Origin: Demequina sp. NBRC 110051
GTDB taxonomy: Bacteria > Actinomycetota > Actinomycetes > Actinomycetales > Demequinaceae
DNA length: 64,000 nt
Assembly (NCBI RefSeq): GCF_002090055.1
Contig: NZ_BBRH01000015.1
Span: forward strand, 1-64,000
Direction of reading: 5' to 3'
Made by a program: the position numbers and the translations under genes. Position 1 is the stretch's first letter. Every line of letters begins with the position of its first letter. A model generated the notes under the pieces. That model saw nothing but the letters and a program-made list of their open reading frames with translations. It did no database searches and was not told the DNA's origin. This document shows, in pieces, positions 27,198 to 38,040 of this stretch.

Positions 27198-28075
27198 TCG
27201 ACGTCCTCGTCGCCGCCGGACACCCGGTCCTGACCTGCTGCCGCATCCTGGGCGTCTCCAAGCCCGGCTACTACCGTTACAAGCATCGCCCGACCTCCCC
27301 GACAACGATGCGCCGAGAATGGCTCACCGGGCTCATCCGCGAGGTTCACATCGCTTCCCGCGGCACGTACGGCTACCGCAGGGTTCACGCCGAACTGACG
27401 ATAGGGATGGACGTCTCAGTCAGCTCCAGACTCGTGTTCACGTTGATGCACGACGCAGGCCTCTACGGGCTACCAGGACCGACACGGATCAAGCGGCTGC
27501 GAGGCGTCGTGACCGCCGACGACCTCGTGAACCGGAAGTTCCACCGGATGAAGCCCAACGAGCTGTGGGTCACCGACATCACGCAACACAGGACGCGGGA
27601 GGGCTGGCTGTACTGCTGCTGCGTCCTGGACGCCTTCAGCCGCAAGATCGTGGGCTGGTCCATCGACTCCAGTGCCGACACCCGCCTCGTGCTCAACGCC
27701 CTCGACATGGCTATCAAGACCCGCAATCCCGCGCCCGGAGGCGTCGTCCACGCCGACCACGGAACTCAATTCACGTCCTGGGCCTTCGGCAACCGCATAC
27801 GCCAGGCCGGCCTCATGCCCTCGTTCGGCACCGTCGGCGACGGCCTCGACAACGCGATGATGGAATCGTTCTGGTCCTCGATGCAGATCGAACTGCTCGA
27901 CCGTCAACGATGGAACACCAGAGTCGAGCTCGCCAACGCGATCTTCGAGTACATCGAGGTCTGGCACAACCGTGCTCGACGTCACTCATCGATCGGATAT
28001 CTCACGCCCGTCGACTTCGAACTACAGTCAGAAACGCACACCATCCCCGCCCGTGCGGCACACCTGATCCGGTAA
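27194..28075 (+). CDS. IS3-family transposase OrfB (DDE integrase domain)
   Basis: A 293-residue catalytic part: HTH_21-like N-terminus (RGTYGYRRVHAEL near 56-68), then the rve integrase fold with the DDE residues in ELWVTDITQH, VVHADHGTQFTS and the Glu of DNAMMESFWSSMQIEL, followed by the RHSSIGYLTPVDFE C-terminus. It is in the -1 frame relative to orfA and can start at GTG 27194, overlapping the orfA stop (GTGA), or be made as an OrfAB fusion by frameshifting. All key residues are intact, so the element may still be mobile. Confidence 0.92.
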   Translation: MIDVLVAAGHPVLTCCRILGVSKPGYYRYKHRPTSPTTMRREWLTGLIREVHIASRGTYGYRRVHAELTIGMDVSVSSRLVFTLMHDAGLYGLPGPTRIKRLRGVVTADDLVNRKFHRMKPNELWVTDITQHRTREGWLYCCCVLDAFSRKIVGWSIDSSADTRLVLNALDMAIKTRNPAPGGVVHADHGTQFTSWAFGNRIRQAGLMPSFGTVGDGLDNAMMESFWSSMQIELLDRQRWNTRVELANAIFEYIEVWHNRARRHSSIGYLTPVDFELQSETHTIPARAAHLIR

Positions 28076-28095
28076 CCAAACCGTGGGTCAGGTCA
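28071..28095 (-). repeat. IS right terminal inverted repeat (inner block)
   Basis: The complement of 26832-26856 with one mismatch. It overlaps the last codon and stop of the transposase gene (stop 28073-28075), as is common for compact IS elements. Confidence 0.85.
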
Positions 28096-28125
28096 CGACT
28101 GTCACCTATTGGTGCGGCAGACCCC

Positions 28126-28574
28126 CCCTGCGCGAGCAAGTCGAGCACTAGAAGTCAAAGCTCGCTTAGATAGCCTGGTCGTCCCATCGGAGCCTCCCTC
28201 TATCAAGCACCAGACTCCAACAATTTCTACCCCGTCAAACCCGGGACAAACCAGAGCCTCCAAGAAACCCAGGGCGCTTCACATCGTCAGCACACCGGGG
28301 TTGCGACACGAGTCGGGAGCCCGCCCCGCGGGAGGCTCGGGTTCACACCTACACGGGAGTGTTCTTTCTGAGCCTGGTGCCAAGCCAACTGGGTATGCTC
28401 GAAGATTCGGCTAGCCCAGTGCAGGGAACAGGCCCGCGGCATGAGCGCCAACCCGGTCTCCATAGCGCTCGACAATCCGAGTCTTCACACGAGGCAACCG
28501 CTGTGATTCGCTAGACGGACATTAACCCCGCGGTGATATCGGGGTGAGCAACTCTTCATTGCCGTACCGACAAA
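28126..28574. other. Gene-poor IS-flanking region (right)
   Basis: About 450 bp between the IS and the stop of the giant RgpF-type gene. No recognisable gene. Contains the 17-bp inverted repeat copy at 28265-28281. Composition is more AT-rich than the housekeeping regions. Confidence 0.55.
28265..28281 (-). repeat. 17-bp inverted repeat, right copy
   Basis: The exact complement of 26707-26723; see that entry. Confidence 0.6.
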
Positions 28575-31421
28575 TCATGCGCTCCGCTCGCTGAAGGGCA
28601 TGCCAACACCATGAACTTCCGTGAGGTCTCTAATCCTCTCGCGGACTCGTTCAGCACTGCGTCCGTCGACGTGCTCGTGATGGAGGCTGCGCATGAGTTC
28701 GTATTTCGGTCCCACGCCGTGGGACAGGGCGGATTCCAACGCCTCCGGTATTGCCGAGATGGAGTGCACCAGATCTCCGAAAAACGCGAACGAAGACTCT
28801 GGGCTAGATCCGCTGAGCGCTGCGTTGGACGCATGGTGAGAGAGGTGTACGACGACCGGCCTGCCCGTGAGCAGGAAGTCGGTGAGGACGCCATAATGAT
28901 CGCTCACCAGAACCGCGGCGGAGCGAAGCAGGACTTCCAGGTGGGCGTAGTGCGAACTAGATAGATCGAGCACGTGCTCATCAGACAGAAGTCCAAGTAT
29001 CGGATGGCGCTTCGAAGAGTCCGCAAGCCTCAAGCCAAGGACGAACTCGTTCTCGCCTAGCCATCGGGCAACCTCTGCGAGTTCCTCCGCAGATGACGTC
29101 AGGAAGGCGGCGGGCGGCACGGCCCCAACCATCAGTACTAGTTGCCTACCTCCAAGAGACCGCCTAAGGTTCTCCGCTTCTGCAGTCAGGTCGTCGGGGA
29201 GCTGGTCGTCTGCCGCGACAAGAAAATCGTTCTTCGGAAGGCCCGTATTCCAGACTTGGTGGAACGTGAGGGGATAGTGAGTCGTCGGCGTCGCGACAGC
29301 ATCCAACCTCGAGGAACTCACCACTGCGCGGATTTCTTGCCGCTCACGCGGACTCGGCGAACGCATTGCTTGAGACAAGGCCTCCGCAGCGGGAAGCGAA
29401 GTTCCTAAATCCACGATGTTATGCAGGGCTCCTGAAACCGGGAATCCGAGCTCCGCGTGCAGGTCACCATTGCTGAGAATGGTGCCTGCTTGTAGGGCAC
29501 TGGCCTGCGCTTCGACACTGGATACCTCCGACGTCCGTACGTTAACCCCGCCAAGCTCAAGTACTTCTCCGCGCGTAACTACGTGTTTGAGGATAGTGCT
29601 GTCGTCTTTCACGGCCTCGAAGATCGCCCTAGCGCTCCCCGTGAACGCACCCGACACCGGGTCTGCGGTAAATACCCATAGTTCGGCAACCTTGGCAACG
29701 CGCCAATCCAAGCGACGAAACTCTTCGGTCGATACTAGGCTCTCCGGTGGATCGACCTCGCTAGCAGAACGCTCTCCTGCGAGGTCACTGTGTAGGGCCT
29801 GCCGCAACTCATCCGCCGGCACCACCCTCTGCAGATTTCGTTCGAACTGATCAACGTTCGCGTTTGGCACCTTCGCAAGAACGCGACTCTTCCAGTTAGC
29901 CAAATTCTCGAGCAAGAAGGGGTTCGCCGACAATAGGTTGCGCTTGAGCAGCGGAAAACCCTGATCAAGAAGGCGAAAATACCATCCGGAGTACAGCGGA
30001 TGGAACGGATACACGTCCTCCACGAAAGCGCCGAACGGGTGCCCATGGGCAACGAGCCAACGACTAAGTCCAATTTCGTACTTGAGGATCACCCTAAGTT
30101 TGGTCGCCTGACGGGTGATTCCGCCGAGGAATGCCTGGAACTCTCGGTCAGCTATAACCGGACGCCGATATGCAACGAAATACGAAGACACATGTAGGTA
30201 GTCCAACTGTCTCGGATGCACCTGGTCAAGCAGGACGCCAATAGATTCATGGCTAATCGGTTCGCGGTGCGGGTCGCGCGCGGTGTGCTTCCGTGTCGAA
30301 GCCTGGAGGCCCCACCAGTCGCACGCACGGGAATCCATCTGTGAGAAGACTTCATCAAGCGGGCGCAACAAGTAACACGAGTCGTTGACCAGCAGCATCT
30401 CATCGTAAGTCTCTAGACGCTCCCAGCCGACGCGTTCGGCAAGACGCTTGTACGATCCAAAGTCGTACTCACCGTGACGGTCGGCCCATGCCTCCACAGT
30501 AATATCGGCCAGCTTCTCCAACTCAGATTCCGGCATGTCCGAGTCTGCCAAGTAGTAGACGTCGGCGAAGCGCGACAACTCCTTCACGTAGTCGATCACA
30601 TAGTCGTCGACCACGCCATCGGCGTCATAAGCAGCAAACAAGCACACCCTGCGCACCGGCTGACCTTCAGCGAAACGATGGCCCGTGCCCCACTGTCGTG
30701 ACGGGAATCGTGGCGGGCGTGTGGACAGCCCTCGCCCCTTACCTTCCGCCACGTAATGCGCCAAAGGCATCACAGTGTCTTGCGCGAGATCCAAGTGCTT
30801 TGCCCAATACCACCATGTGTCGAACCGCGGAGATGGATTGCGCAAATCCTTCCACCCATACTGCACGTAATGCGCCAAAGGATTCATCGCGCGAGTATCG
30901 GGATGGTGGCGCCGATAATACTTCGTGTCGAACATCGGCGAAGGATCGAGACCCAACGCAGCACCCGTCGAAACGTAATGGGACACCGCATCGACACCAT
31001 CAGGCAGCGCCTCAACCTGCCGGAGATAAAACTCTTCATCAAACACTCGTGAAGCGGCGATTATTTCAGCGGCGCTCAACCGTCGCAAACTGAGATTGCC
31101 ATGAATAGTTGAATACCACTCGCGATCGTCAATGGCAGGTACATCAGCCACGACAAACTTCACCGAAACGCGGCGATACTGGGACTCACTCGAATCAGAT
31201 GCAACAAAAAGGTCTACCAGTTCTCCGCGAAAAATCGAGAGGCGAGACGCCTCTACTATCGCGATCGCATGGTCGCTTTTTGCGCTGAGTTCAAAAGCCA
31301 GTTCAACTCTTGACTGACGCCCGCGAGCGACCAGTTTGGTGTCGTCCCGTTCTAACCATCGAAGCTTGACTTGCCACGACTGAACATCGCGCCCTATCGC
31401 AACAGCCTCTGGGTTACGCAA
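28575..31421 (-). CDS. Giant RgpF-type protein with a damaged glycerophosphotransferase domain
   Basis: 948 residues: strand-rich N-terminus (1-120), three repeats of the FDxxYYxxxxPD...HY type (about 126-230), a rhamnan-synthesis RgpF-like domain (about 250-560; VCLFAAYDADGVVDDYV, MLLVNDSCYLLRPLDEVF), and a C-terminal region that aligns with Glyphos_transf. There the HGxPxK motif is lost (HNIVDLGTSLPAAEAL where the neighbour has HNIIQVWHGIPFKR), PTFR is absent and TDYSS reads SDHYG. RgpF-like proteins elongate rhamnose polymers, so the first half may be active while the second is probably not. The TTG at 31421 is chosen because GGAGGGGAG precedes it; a GTG at 31469 would overlap the upstream gene by 56 bases. 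Residues about 126-373 are encoded by the 745-bp shared segment. Confidence 0.82.
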   Translation of the reverse strand: MRNPEAVAIGRDVQSWQVKLRWLERDDTKLVARGRQSRVELAFELSAKSDHAIAIVEASRLSIFRGELVDLFVASDSSESQYRRVSVKFVVADVPAIDDREWYSTIHGNLSLRRLSAAEIIAASRVFDEEFYLRQVEALPDGVDAVSHYVSTGAALGLDPSPMFDTKYYRRHHPDTRAMNPLAHYVQYGWKDLRNPSPRFDTWWYWAKHLDLAQDTVMPLAHYVAEGKGRGLSTRPPRFPSRQWGTGHRFAEGQPVRRVCLFAAYDADGVVDDYVIDYVKELSRFADVYYLADSDMPESELEKLADITVEAWADRHGEYDFGSYKRLAERVGWERLETYDEMLLVNDSCYLLRPLDEVFSQMDSRACDWWGLQASTRKHTARDPHREPISHESIGVLLDQVHPRQLDYLHVSSYFVAYRRPVIADREFQAFLGGITRQATKLRVILKYEIGLSRWLVAHGHPFGAFVEDVYPFHPLYSGWYFRLLDQGFPLLKRNLLSANPFLLENLANWKSRVLAKVPNANVDQFERNLQRVVPADELRQALHSDLAGERSASEVDPPESLVSTEEFRRLDWRVAKVAELWVFTADPVSGAFTGSARAIFEAVKDDSTILKHVVTRGEVLELGGVNVRTSEVSSVEAQASALQAGTILSNGDLHAELGFPVSGALHNIVDLGTSLPAAEALSQAMRSPSPRERQEIRAVVSSSRLDAVATPTTHYPLTFHQVWNTGLPKNDFLVAADDQLPDDLTAEAENLRRSLGGRQLVLMVGAVPPAAFLTSSAEELAEVARWLGENEFVLGLRLADSSKRHPILGLLSDEHVLDLSSSHYAHLEVLLRSAAVLVSDHYGVLTDFLLTGRPVVVHLSHHASNAALSGSSPESSFAFFGDLVHSISAIPEALESALSHGVGPKYELMRSLHHEHVDGRSAERVRERIRDLTEVHGVGMPFSERSA
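30301..31045 (-). repeat. 745-bp near-identical segment, copy 1
   Basis: Matches 33173-33917 base for base (offset 2872) with a single difference noticed: T at 30583 against C at 33455, changing Lys to Arg (YVKEL/YVREL). Sequence outside both ends diverges sharply. Lies wholly inside the coding region. Confidence 0.95.
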
Positions 31422-34400
31422 CGCGCTCTCCCCTCCACTTGCCCAGTCCTCGAACTCGGGCCAATTCACCTATCCGTGCTACCACTCGCGACGCAGCATT
31501 AGCGTCCCCGTATTCGTGAAACAACGCGCGCTTGTACTCGTACGCCAGATCAATCTGGCCAGCTATTGCGCCTTCAAGAGCAAGTGTCAGTTGACCAAAA
31601 TCTTCCGCAATCATTCCGGGGAAAACGGTGCGGAGGTCGTAGAAGCCGCCCCGCTCAAGTTCATAGGAATCGAGGTCGAATGCGAAACTAATAGCCGGCT
31701 TATTGGTGAGCATGAAATCAATAAACGTGCTTGAGTAGTCGGTCACCAGGACGTCTGCAACTCGGTACAGCATCTCGGGATGCACAATGTTATCGTCCGA
31801 AAGGTCGATCACCGGCAAATCACGGAGTTGAGTCCAATATGTGCGCGCCGAATCGGCCATGTGCTCGCGCACTCCCAGCACCAAGTCGTTGGAGCGTAGC
31901 CAGCGATCCAACCAGGCTAGTTCCGTGGCGCTGAACCGGTAATACGCGTCATCCTGAGCATTGCGAAAAGTCGGCATGAAAAGCACGACCCTACGTCCTG
32001 CTGCCAGTCGTCGAATTTCGGCAAGCTCGTCAATCATATCTGCGGGGAGGCGCGATTCATCCTGAAGAATGAAGTCGTTACGAGGAAGTCCCGTAGTCCA
32101 GATCTGACCGATAGTCAATGGATGAAACGATGCGGCCATCGCCAATGAATCCGTTTGAGACGAAGCGATTACCGCTCGATACTGTGAATGCTCGTTGGCG
32201 GCCCATGCAAGTTGGTGCTTAAAGTCCTCAGAAGCATAGGCGATCCTTTTGAAAGGTATACCGTGCCATACCTGGATAATGTTGTGCAGCTCTGGGGACA
32301 CGGGGTAGATGACATTGGCACTTATAGAGTGCTTGATCAGGATGACACCTGCTCGCATGAGCAAGTGCTGACCTTCAGGGCTCTCAAGCCGTGCCACTGT
32401 GACATTAGCCCCATCGGCCACGACCTCTTTCGACCGCGTTAGAACGATTTTGCGTATCGACGGGTCGTCTTTCACCTGTTCAAAAATAGCGCGCTCGTTG
32501 CCGGAGAAGTTCTCCGTAAAAGCGCACACCGGAAAAACCCACCAGTTCGCATGCTTCGGCGCACGAATCTCAGCAAGCCTGAACTCCGCCGGCGACAAAA
32601 TGCGCTGGGGTACCGGGGCATCATCTATCCCTTGTTCGGTACCAATCATCAGCGTCTCATTTAGTTGCTCCTCCGTAGTGGTCCGAGAAAGGTGCCGTTG
32701 GATCTGGTCAACATTAGCGCTCGGAGCAAACTCGAGGATCCGCTTCTTCCATTCGACGAGTCGTGGTACTTGGTAGTGGTTGACGGCAAGGAGGTACCGC
32801 TTGAGGAGAGGGAATCCTTCTCTAAGAAGCTCAAAGTACCACTGGCTGAAGACCGGATGAAATGGGTAGAGACTCTGCACGAATGTATCAAAGGGATGGC
32901 CTTGCTGGATCAACCAGCGCGTAAGTCCGAACTCGTACTTTCTAATCACTCGCGCTTTGCTGCCTTCACGCGAAACAGCATTCAGATATTTTTGAAACTC
33001 CGGATTCCTAATAACAGGATTTCGGTAGGCGAGGAAATATGAAGCGACATGAAAGTCATATCTAGGTTCCGCCTCGAACTGGTCCACCAAAGAATCACGG
33101 ACCGTGTCCATTGGGACCGGATCGCGGAATAGCGCCTCGGCCGCAGCTCTATTCGCTGCTATGCCCTTGGTCGCCTGGAGGCCCCACCAGTCGCACGCAC
33201 GGGAATCCATCTGTGAGAAGACTTCATCAAGCGGGCGCAACAAGTAACACGAGTCGTTGACCAGCAGCATCTCATCGTAAGTCTCTAGACGCTCCCAGCC
33301 GACGCGTTCGGCAAGACGCTTGTACGATCCAAAGTCGTACTCACCGTGACGGTCGGCCCATGCCTCCACAGTAATATCGGCCAGCTTCTCCAACTCAGAT
33401 TCCGGCATGTCCGAGTCTGCCAAGTAGTAGACGTCGGCGAAGCGCGACAACTCCCTCACGTAGTCGATCACATAGTCGTCGACCACGCCATCGGCGTCAT
33501 AAGCAGCAAACAAGCACACCCTGCGCACCGGCTGACCTTCAGCGAAACGATGGCCCGTGCCCCACTGTCGTGACGGGAATCGTGGCGGGCGTGTGGACAG
33601 CCCTCGCCCCTTACCTTCCGCCACGTAATGCGCCAAAGGCATCACAGTGTCTTGCGCGAGATCCAAGTGCTTTGCCCAATACCACCATGTGTCGAACCGC
33701 GGAGATGGATTGCGCAAATCCTTCCACCCATACTGCACGTAATGCGCCAAAGGATTCATCGCGCGAGTATCGGGATGGTGGCGCCGATAATACTTCGTGT
33801 CGAACATCGGCGAAGGATCGAGACCCAACGCAGCACCCGTCGAAACGTAATGGGACACCGCATCGACACCATCAGGCAGCGCCTCAACCTGCCGGAGATA
33901 AAACTCTTCATCAAACAGACCCGAAGCTGTAATCGACTCGACGGCAGTCGCGCGCCTCAGGGACACGACTTTCCGACTGTCACGCACTAGCCAGCGCCAG
34001 TCTCCATTGTCGACCGCTTCGAAAAGCCGGAGATCGTCGCATCCGATGCCAACACGGACGGTAGTTCGTGGATCAAGGCTGGTTTCCGCCATTAGGTCGA
34101 CGGTGCGTTCCGCTATTGAAGCAAGGTCATCATCCTCGAGGAGTACAATTGCGTCACCCTGCACTTCACTTTCGAACACGACGCCCGTATTCCAACCGCG
34201 CGCAATTATTCGCTTAGGTGCTGGACCACTCGGCCGCGCCTTGAATGCGACTTCTGTCCTTCCTTGCGTACGGTGAAGGTGTGCGATGACCTGATGGGCT
34301 TCAGCAGGTCGCAAATCTCCCGAAATGCGCACGCTCAGGTCGTGCTGCGAAGTCCGATACCACTCCAACTGACGGCCCGAAACTGCACGGAACAGAGCCC

Positions 34401-34782
34401 CGTGGGTGGCAGAACGTGCGCTGACGCGAGCTCGGTACGAAGTCTTCTCGGGCCCAGCGCCTTCCAGTGAGAAGTCGATGACGCGTGCACCAAGCGAATG
34501 CAGCAGTTCCAAAGGGAGGTCAACACGTAGTGTCGATCCAATGATCTCGCCATCGACGGCGATTTCATTGCCTGTGCCACGCCCAACCAAGATTAGGCGA
34601 GCGGTTGATATCCCGCCGTCAGGAGGCATGTGAACCGTGAGGGTCACGAAGTCACGCCCGCGGTCGATTCTCGCGATCTCATACGGGGTTGCGGTATCGT
34701 TCTTCCGCTTCAGGCCCCACGTAGCGCGAGCAACAACGCCTCTATTGAGTCGGCGACCCACTCGCCGAACGGCCTTCTTCAT
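31414..34782 (-). CDS. Giant RgpF-type / glycerophosphotransferase bifunctional protein (intact copy)
   Basis: 1122 residues: strand-rich N-terminus (about 1-280), FDxxYYxxxxPD...HY repeats (about 290-395), an RgpF-like domain (about 410-720) and a canonical Glyphos_transf domain with WHGIPFKRIAY (from about 839), TTGLPRNDF, FMPTFRN and VTDYSSTFIDF (about 1013-1023). It probably adds rhamnose or a related sugar and a polyol-phosphate unit to a cell-wall glycan. ATG 34782 or GTG 34785 follow a GGAG site; a TTG at 34803 is possible but lacks one. It overlaps the next giant gene by eight bases. The locus here is visibly less GC-rich than its housekeeping neighbours, consistent with transfer. Residues about 289-536 come from the shared 745-bp segment. 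Confidence 0.85.
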   Translation of the reverse strand: MKKAVRRVGRRLNRGVVARATWGLKRKNDTATPYEIARIDRGRDFVTLTVHMPPDGGISTARLILVGRGTGNEIAVDGEIIGSTLRVDLPLELLHSLGARVIDFSLEGAGPEKTSYRARVSARSATHGALFRAVSGRQLEWYRTSQHDLSVRISGDLRPAEAHQVIAHLHRTQGRTEVAFKARPSGPAPKRIIARGWNTGVVFESEVQGDAIVLLEDDDLASIAERTVDLMAETSLDPRTTVRVGIGCDDLRLFEAVDNGDWRWLVRDSRKVVSLRRATAVESITASGLFDEEFYLRQVEALPDGVDAVSHYVSTGAALGLDPSPMFDTKYYRRHHPDTRAMNPLAHYVQYGWKDLRNPSPRFDTWWYWAKHLDLAQDTVMPLAHYVAEGKGRGLSTRPPRFPSRQWGTGHRFAEGQPVRRVCLFAAYDADGVVDDYVIDYVRELSRFADVYYLADSDMPESELEKLADITVEAWADRHGEYDFGSYKRLAERVGWERLETYDEMLLVNDSCYLLRPLDEVFSQMDSRACDWWGLQATKGIAANRAAAEALFRDPVPMDTVRDSLVDQFEAEPRYDFHVASYFLAYRNPVIRNPEFQKYLNAVSREGSKARVIRKYEFGLTRWLIQQGHPFDTFVQSLYPFHPVFSQWYFELLREGFPLLKRYLLAVNHYQVPRLVEWKKRILEFAPSANVDQIQRHLSRTTTEEQLNETLMIGTEQGIDDAPVPQRILSPAEFRLAEIRAPKHANWWVFPVCAFTENFSGNERAIFEQVKDDPSIRKIVLTRSKEVVADGANVTVARLESPEGQHLLMRAGVILIKHSISANVIYPVSPELHNIIQVWHGIPFKRIAYASEDFKHQLAWAANEHSQYRAVIASSQTDSLAMAASFHPLTIGQIWTTGLPRNDFILQDESRLPADMIDELAEIRRLAAGRRVVLFMPTFRNAQDDAYYRFSATELAWLDRWLRSNDLVLGVREHMADSARTYWTQLRDLPVIDLSDDNIVHPEMLYRVADVLVTDYSSTFIDFMLTNKPAISFAFDLDSYELERGGFYDLRTVFPGMIAEDFGQLTLALEGAIAGQIDLAYEYKRALFHEYGDANAASRVVARIGELARVRGLGKWRGERVA
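33173..33917 (-). repeat. 745-bp near-identical segment, copy 2
   Basis: Direct repeat of 30301-31045. Covers the FD..YY repeats and the first half of the RgpF-like domain of the intact giant protein. Confidence 0.95.
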
Positions 34783-34842
34783 CACAAGTGCGCTCCAGTT
34801 CAAAGATCGGAAGAGGGGCGCCCCAAGAATACGGGACCAGAA

Positions 34843-34873
34843 CTACCGGCAGCGCCCCTCCGCTGGCCGGTAG
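34843..34873 (-). terminator. Hairpin downstream of mdh
   Basis: CTACCGGCAGCG (34843-34854) pairs with 34861-34873 with one bulged base around a 6-base loop, 10 bases after the mdh stop. No long T-run; a competing 9-bp pairing (34813-34821 with 34852-34860) overlaps it. Confidence 0.6.
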
Positions 34874-34883
34874 CCCGTGCGTG

Positions 34884-37177
<2,294 letters not shown>

Positions 37178-37289
37178 TGATGTGCCTCTCTGAACGGCTA
37201 GAGTTCGGTACGCGCTAGAGCCTAGACCACCGAGTAGTCGCAGTGGACAAGGACATTGAGGGGCCCGGGGATATAGCCAACTTGGTGCT

Positions 37290-37946
37290 TCAAGTCTCGG
37301 CAGCGGAACTGTCAGGCGGGACATAGGCGAAGCGCTCGTAATCGTCGCGATAGAACTCGGCGACAGCCTTGCGGACGACACTAGAGATTGCGACGTCGCG
37401 ACCCGAGACACCCGTTGAAGCTGTCGAGTTCTGTTCCCAGGGAAGAACTACTGGCACATCGATGCCGGTGACGTCTCGGATCCGACACATTCCAACGTTG
37501 AGTCCATCCTCAAATCGCAAGGTATGCATACCGGGAAGCAGGAAGTCCACCTGTGGGCGAATGTGGTTGTCGTACGCGAACGGGCTTTCACGTGCCGCCG
37601 CCAACACTGATGTGATCCACAAAGCGAAAGCCTCTGGGGACGTGTCGACCTCTGACTTTCCCCAGTGGCGCCATACGTACTCCGAAGTAAGACGCGCCAA
37701 CGGCTCCCGCACGAAACCAAAAACCGCGTCGATGCGATCGAGCCGAAACGTATTGGAGAGTCGGGACGCTTCCATGTGCTGGGGGCTGGAGTGCAGGTAG
37801 TAGTTGAGCAAACCAGGCGCCGCATGCCGGTCGAGAAAGTCGACATGCCAGCCATGCTCGGCAAACGCGTCCTCGATGGACGTGCCGCCAGTCTTGGGGA
37901 TGTGCACGAAGAGCACTGCGACATTGTCCCGGCGAAACAGCGGCAT
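37290..37946 (-). CDS. Sulfotransferase-family protein (copy 2)
   Basis: 218 residues, paralogous to 11252-11896. HIPKTGGTS (14-22) is the PAPS 5'-loop and [19 protein letters not shown] the 3'-phosphate motif (Glu replaces the usual Asp of copy 1). [14 protein letters not shown] and the C-terminal [13 protein letters not shown] match copy 1. ATG 37946 (MPLFRRD) aligns with the MPVLRKD start of copy 1; a GTG 12 bases upstream is less likely. Divergent from the acyltransferase gene. Confidence 0.8.
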   Translation of the reverse strand: MPLFRRDNVAVLFVHIPKTGGTSIEDAFAEHGWHVDFLDRHAAPGLLNYYLHSSPQHMEASRLSNTFRLDRIDAVFGFVREPLARLTSEYVWRHWGKSEVDTSPEAFALWITSVLAAARESPFAYDNHIRPQVDFLLPGMHTLRFEDGLNVGMCRIRDVTGIDVPVVLPWEQNSTASTGVSGRDVAISSVVRKAVAEFYRDDYERFAYVPPDSSAAET

Positions 37947-38040
37947 AACGTGCCTCACACAGGTAGGTATCGGGGAGCAGATTCCGCACCCAGGCTAGTC
38001 CATACAGAAACCTTGCCCAGTCCGCACGTAGCATTCGCGC

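Larger units (their letters stand above)
26803..28125 (+). mobile_element. IS3-family insertion sequence with long interrupted inverted ends
   Basis: A two-frame IS3-family element (orfA plus DDE orfB). The innermost terminal repeat is TGACCTGACCCACGG and on (26832-26856), matching the complement of 28071-28095 with one mismatch in 25. Outside it GGTGACA (26822-26828) pairs with 28100-28106, and GGGGTCTGCCGCAC (26803-26816) pairs perfectly with 28112-28125. The pairing therefore extends about 54 bp in three blocks, longer than usual IS3 ends. No direct target duplication is visible at either the inner or outer boundary. Strict TG...CA ends would give 26832-28095 (1264 bp) or 26809-28119 (1311 bp). 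The exact element boundary is uncertain. Confidence 0.85.

Noticed and set aside
31422-31469. GTG at 31469 as start of the 948-residue protein
   Set aside because: It would overlap the upstream gene by 56 bases and lacks a spaced ribosome site, whereas TTG 31421 follows GGAGGGGAG and overlaps by eight bases.
30301-33917. The 745-bp repeats as a mobile element
   Set aside because: They carry no transposase or terminal inverted repeats and lie in frame within matching domains, so conversion or duplication of coding sequence fits better.
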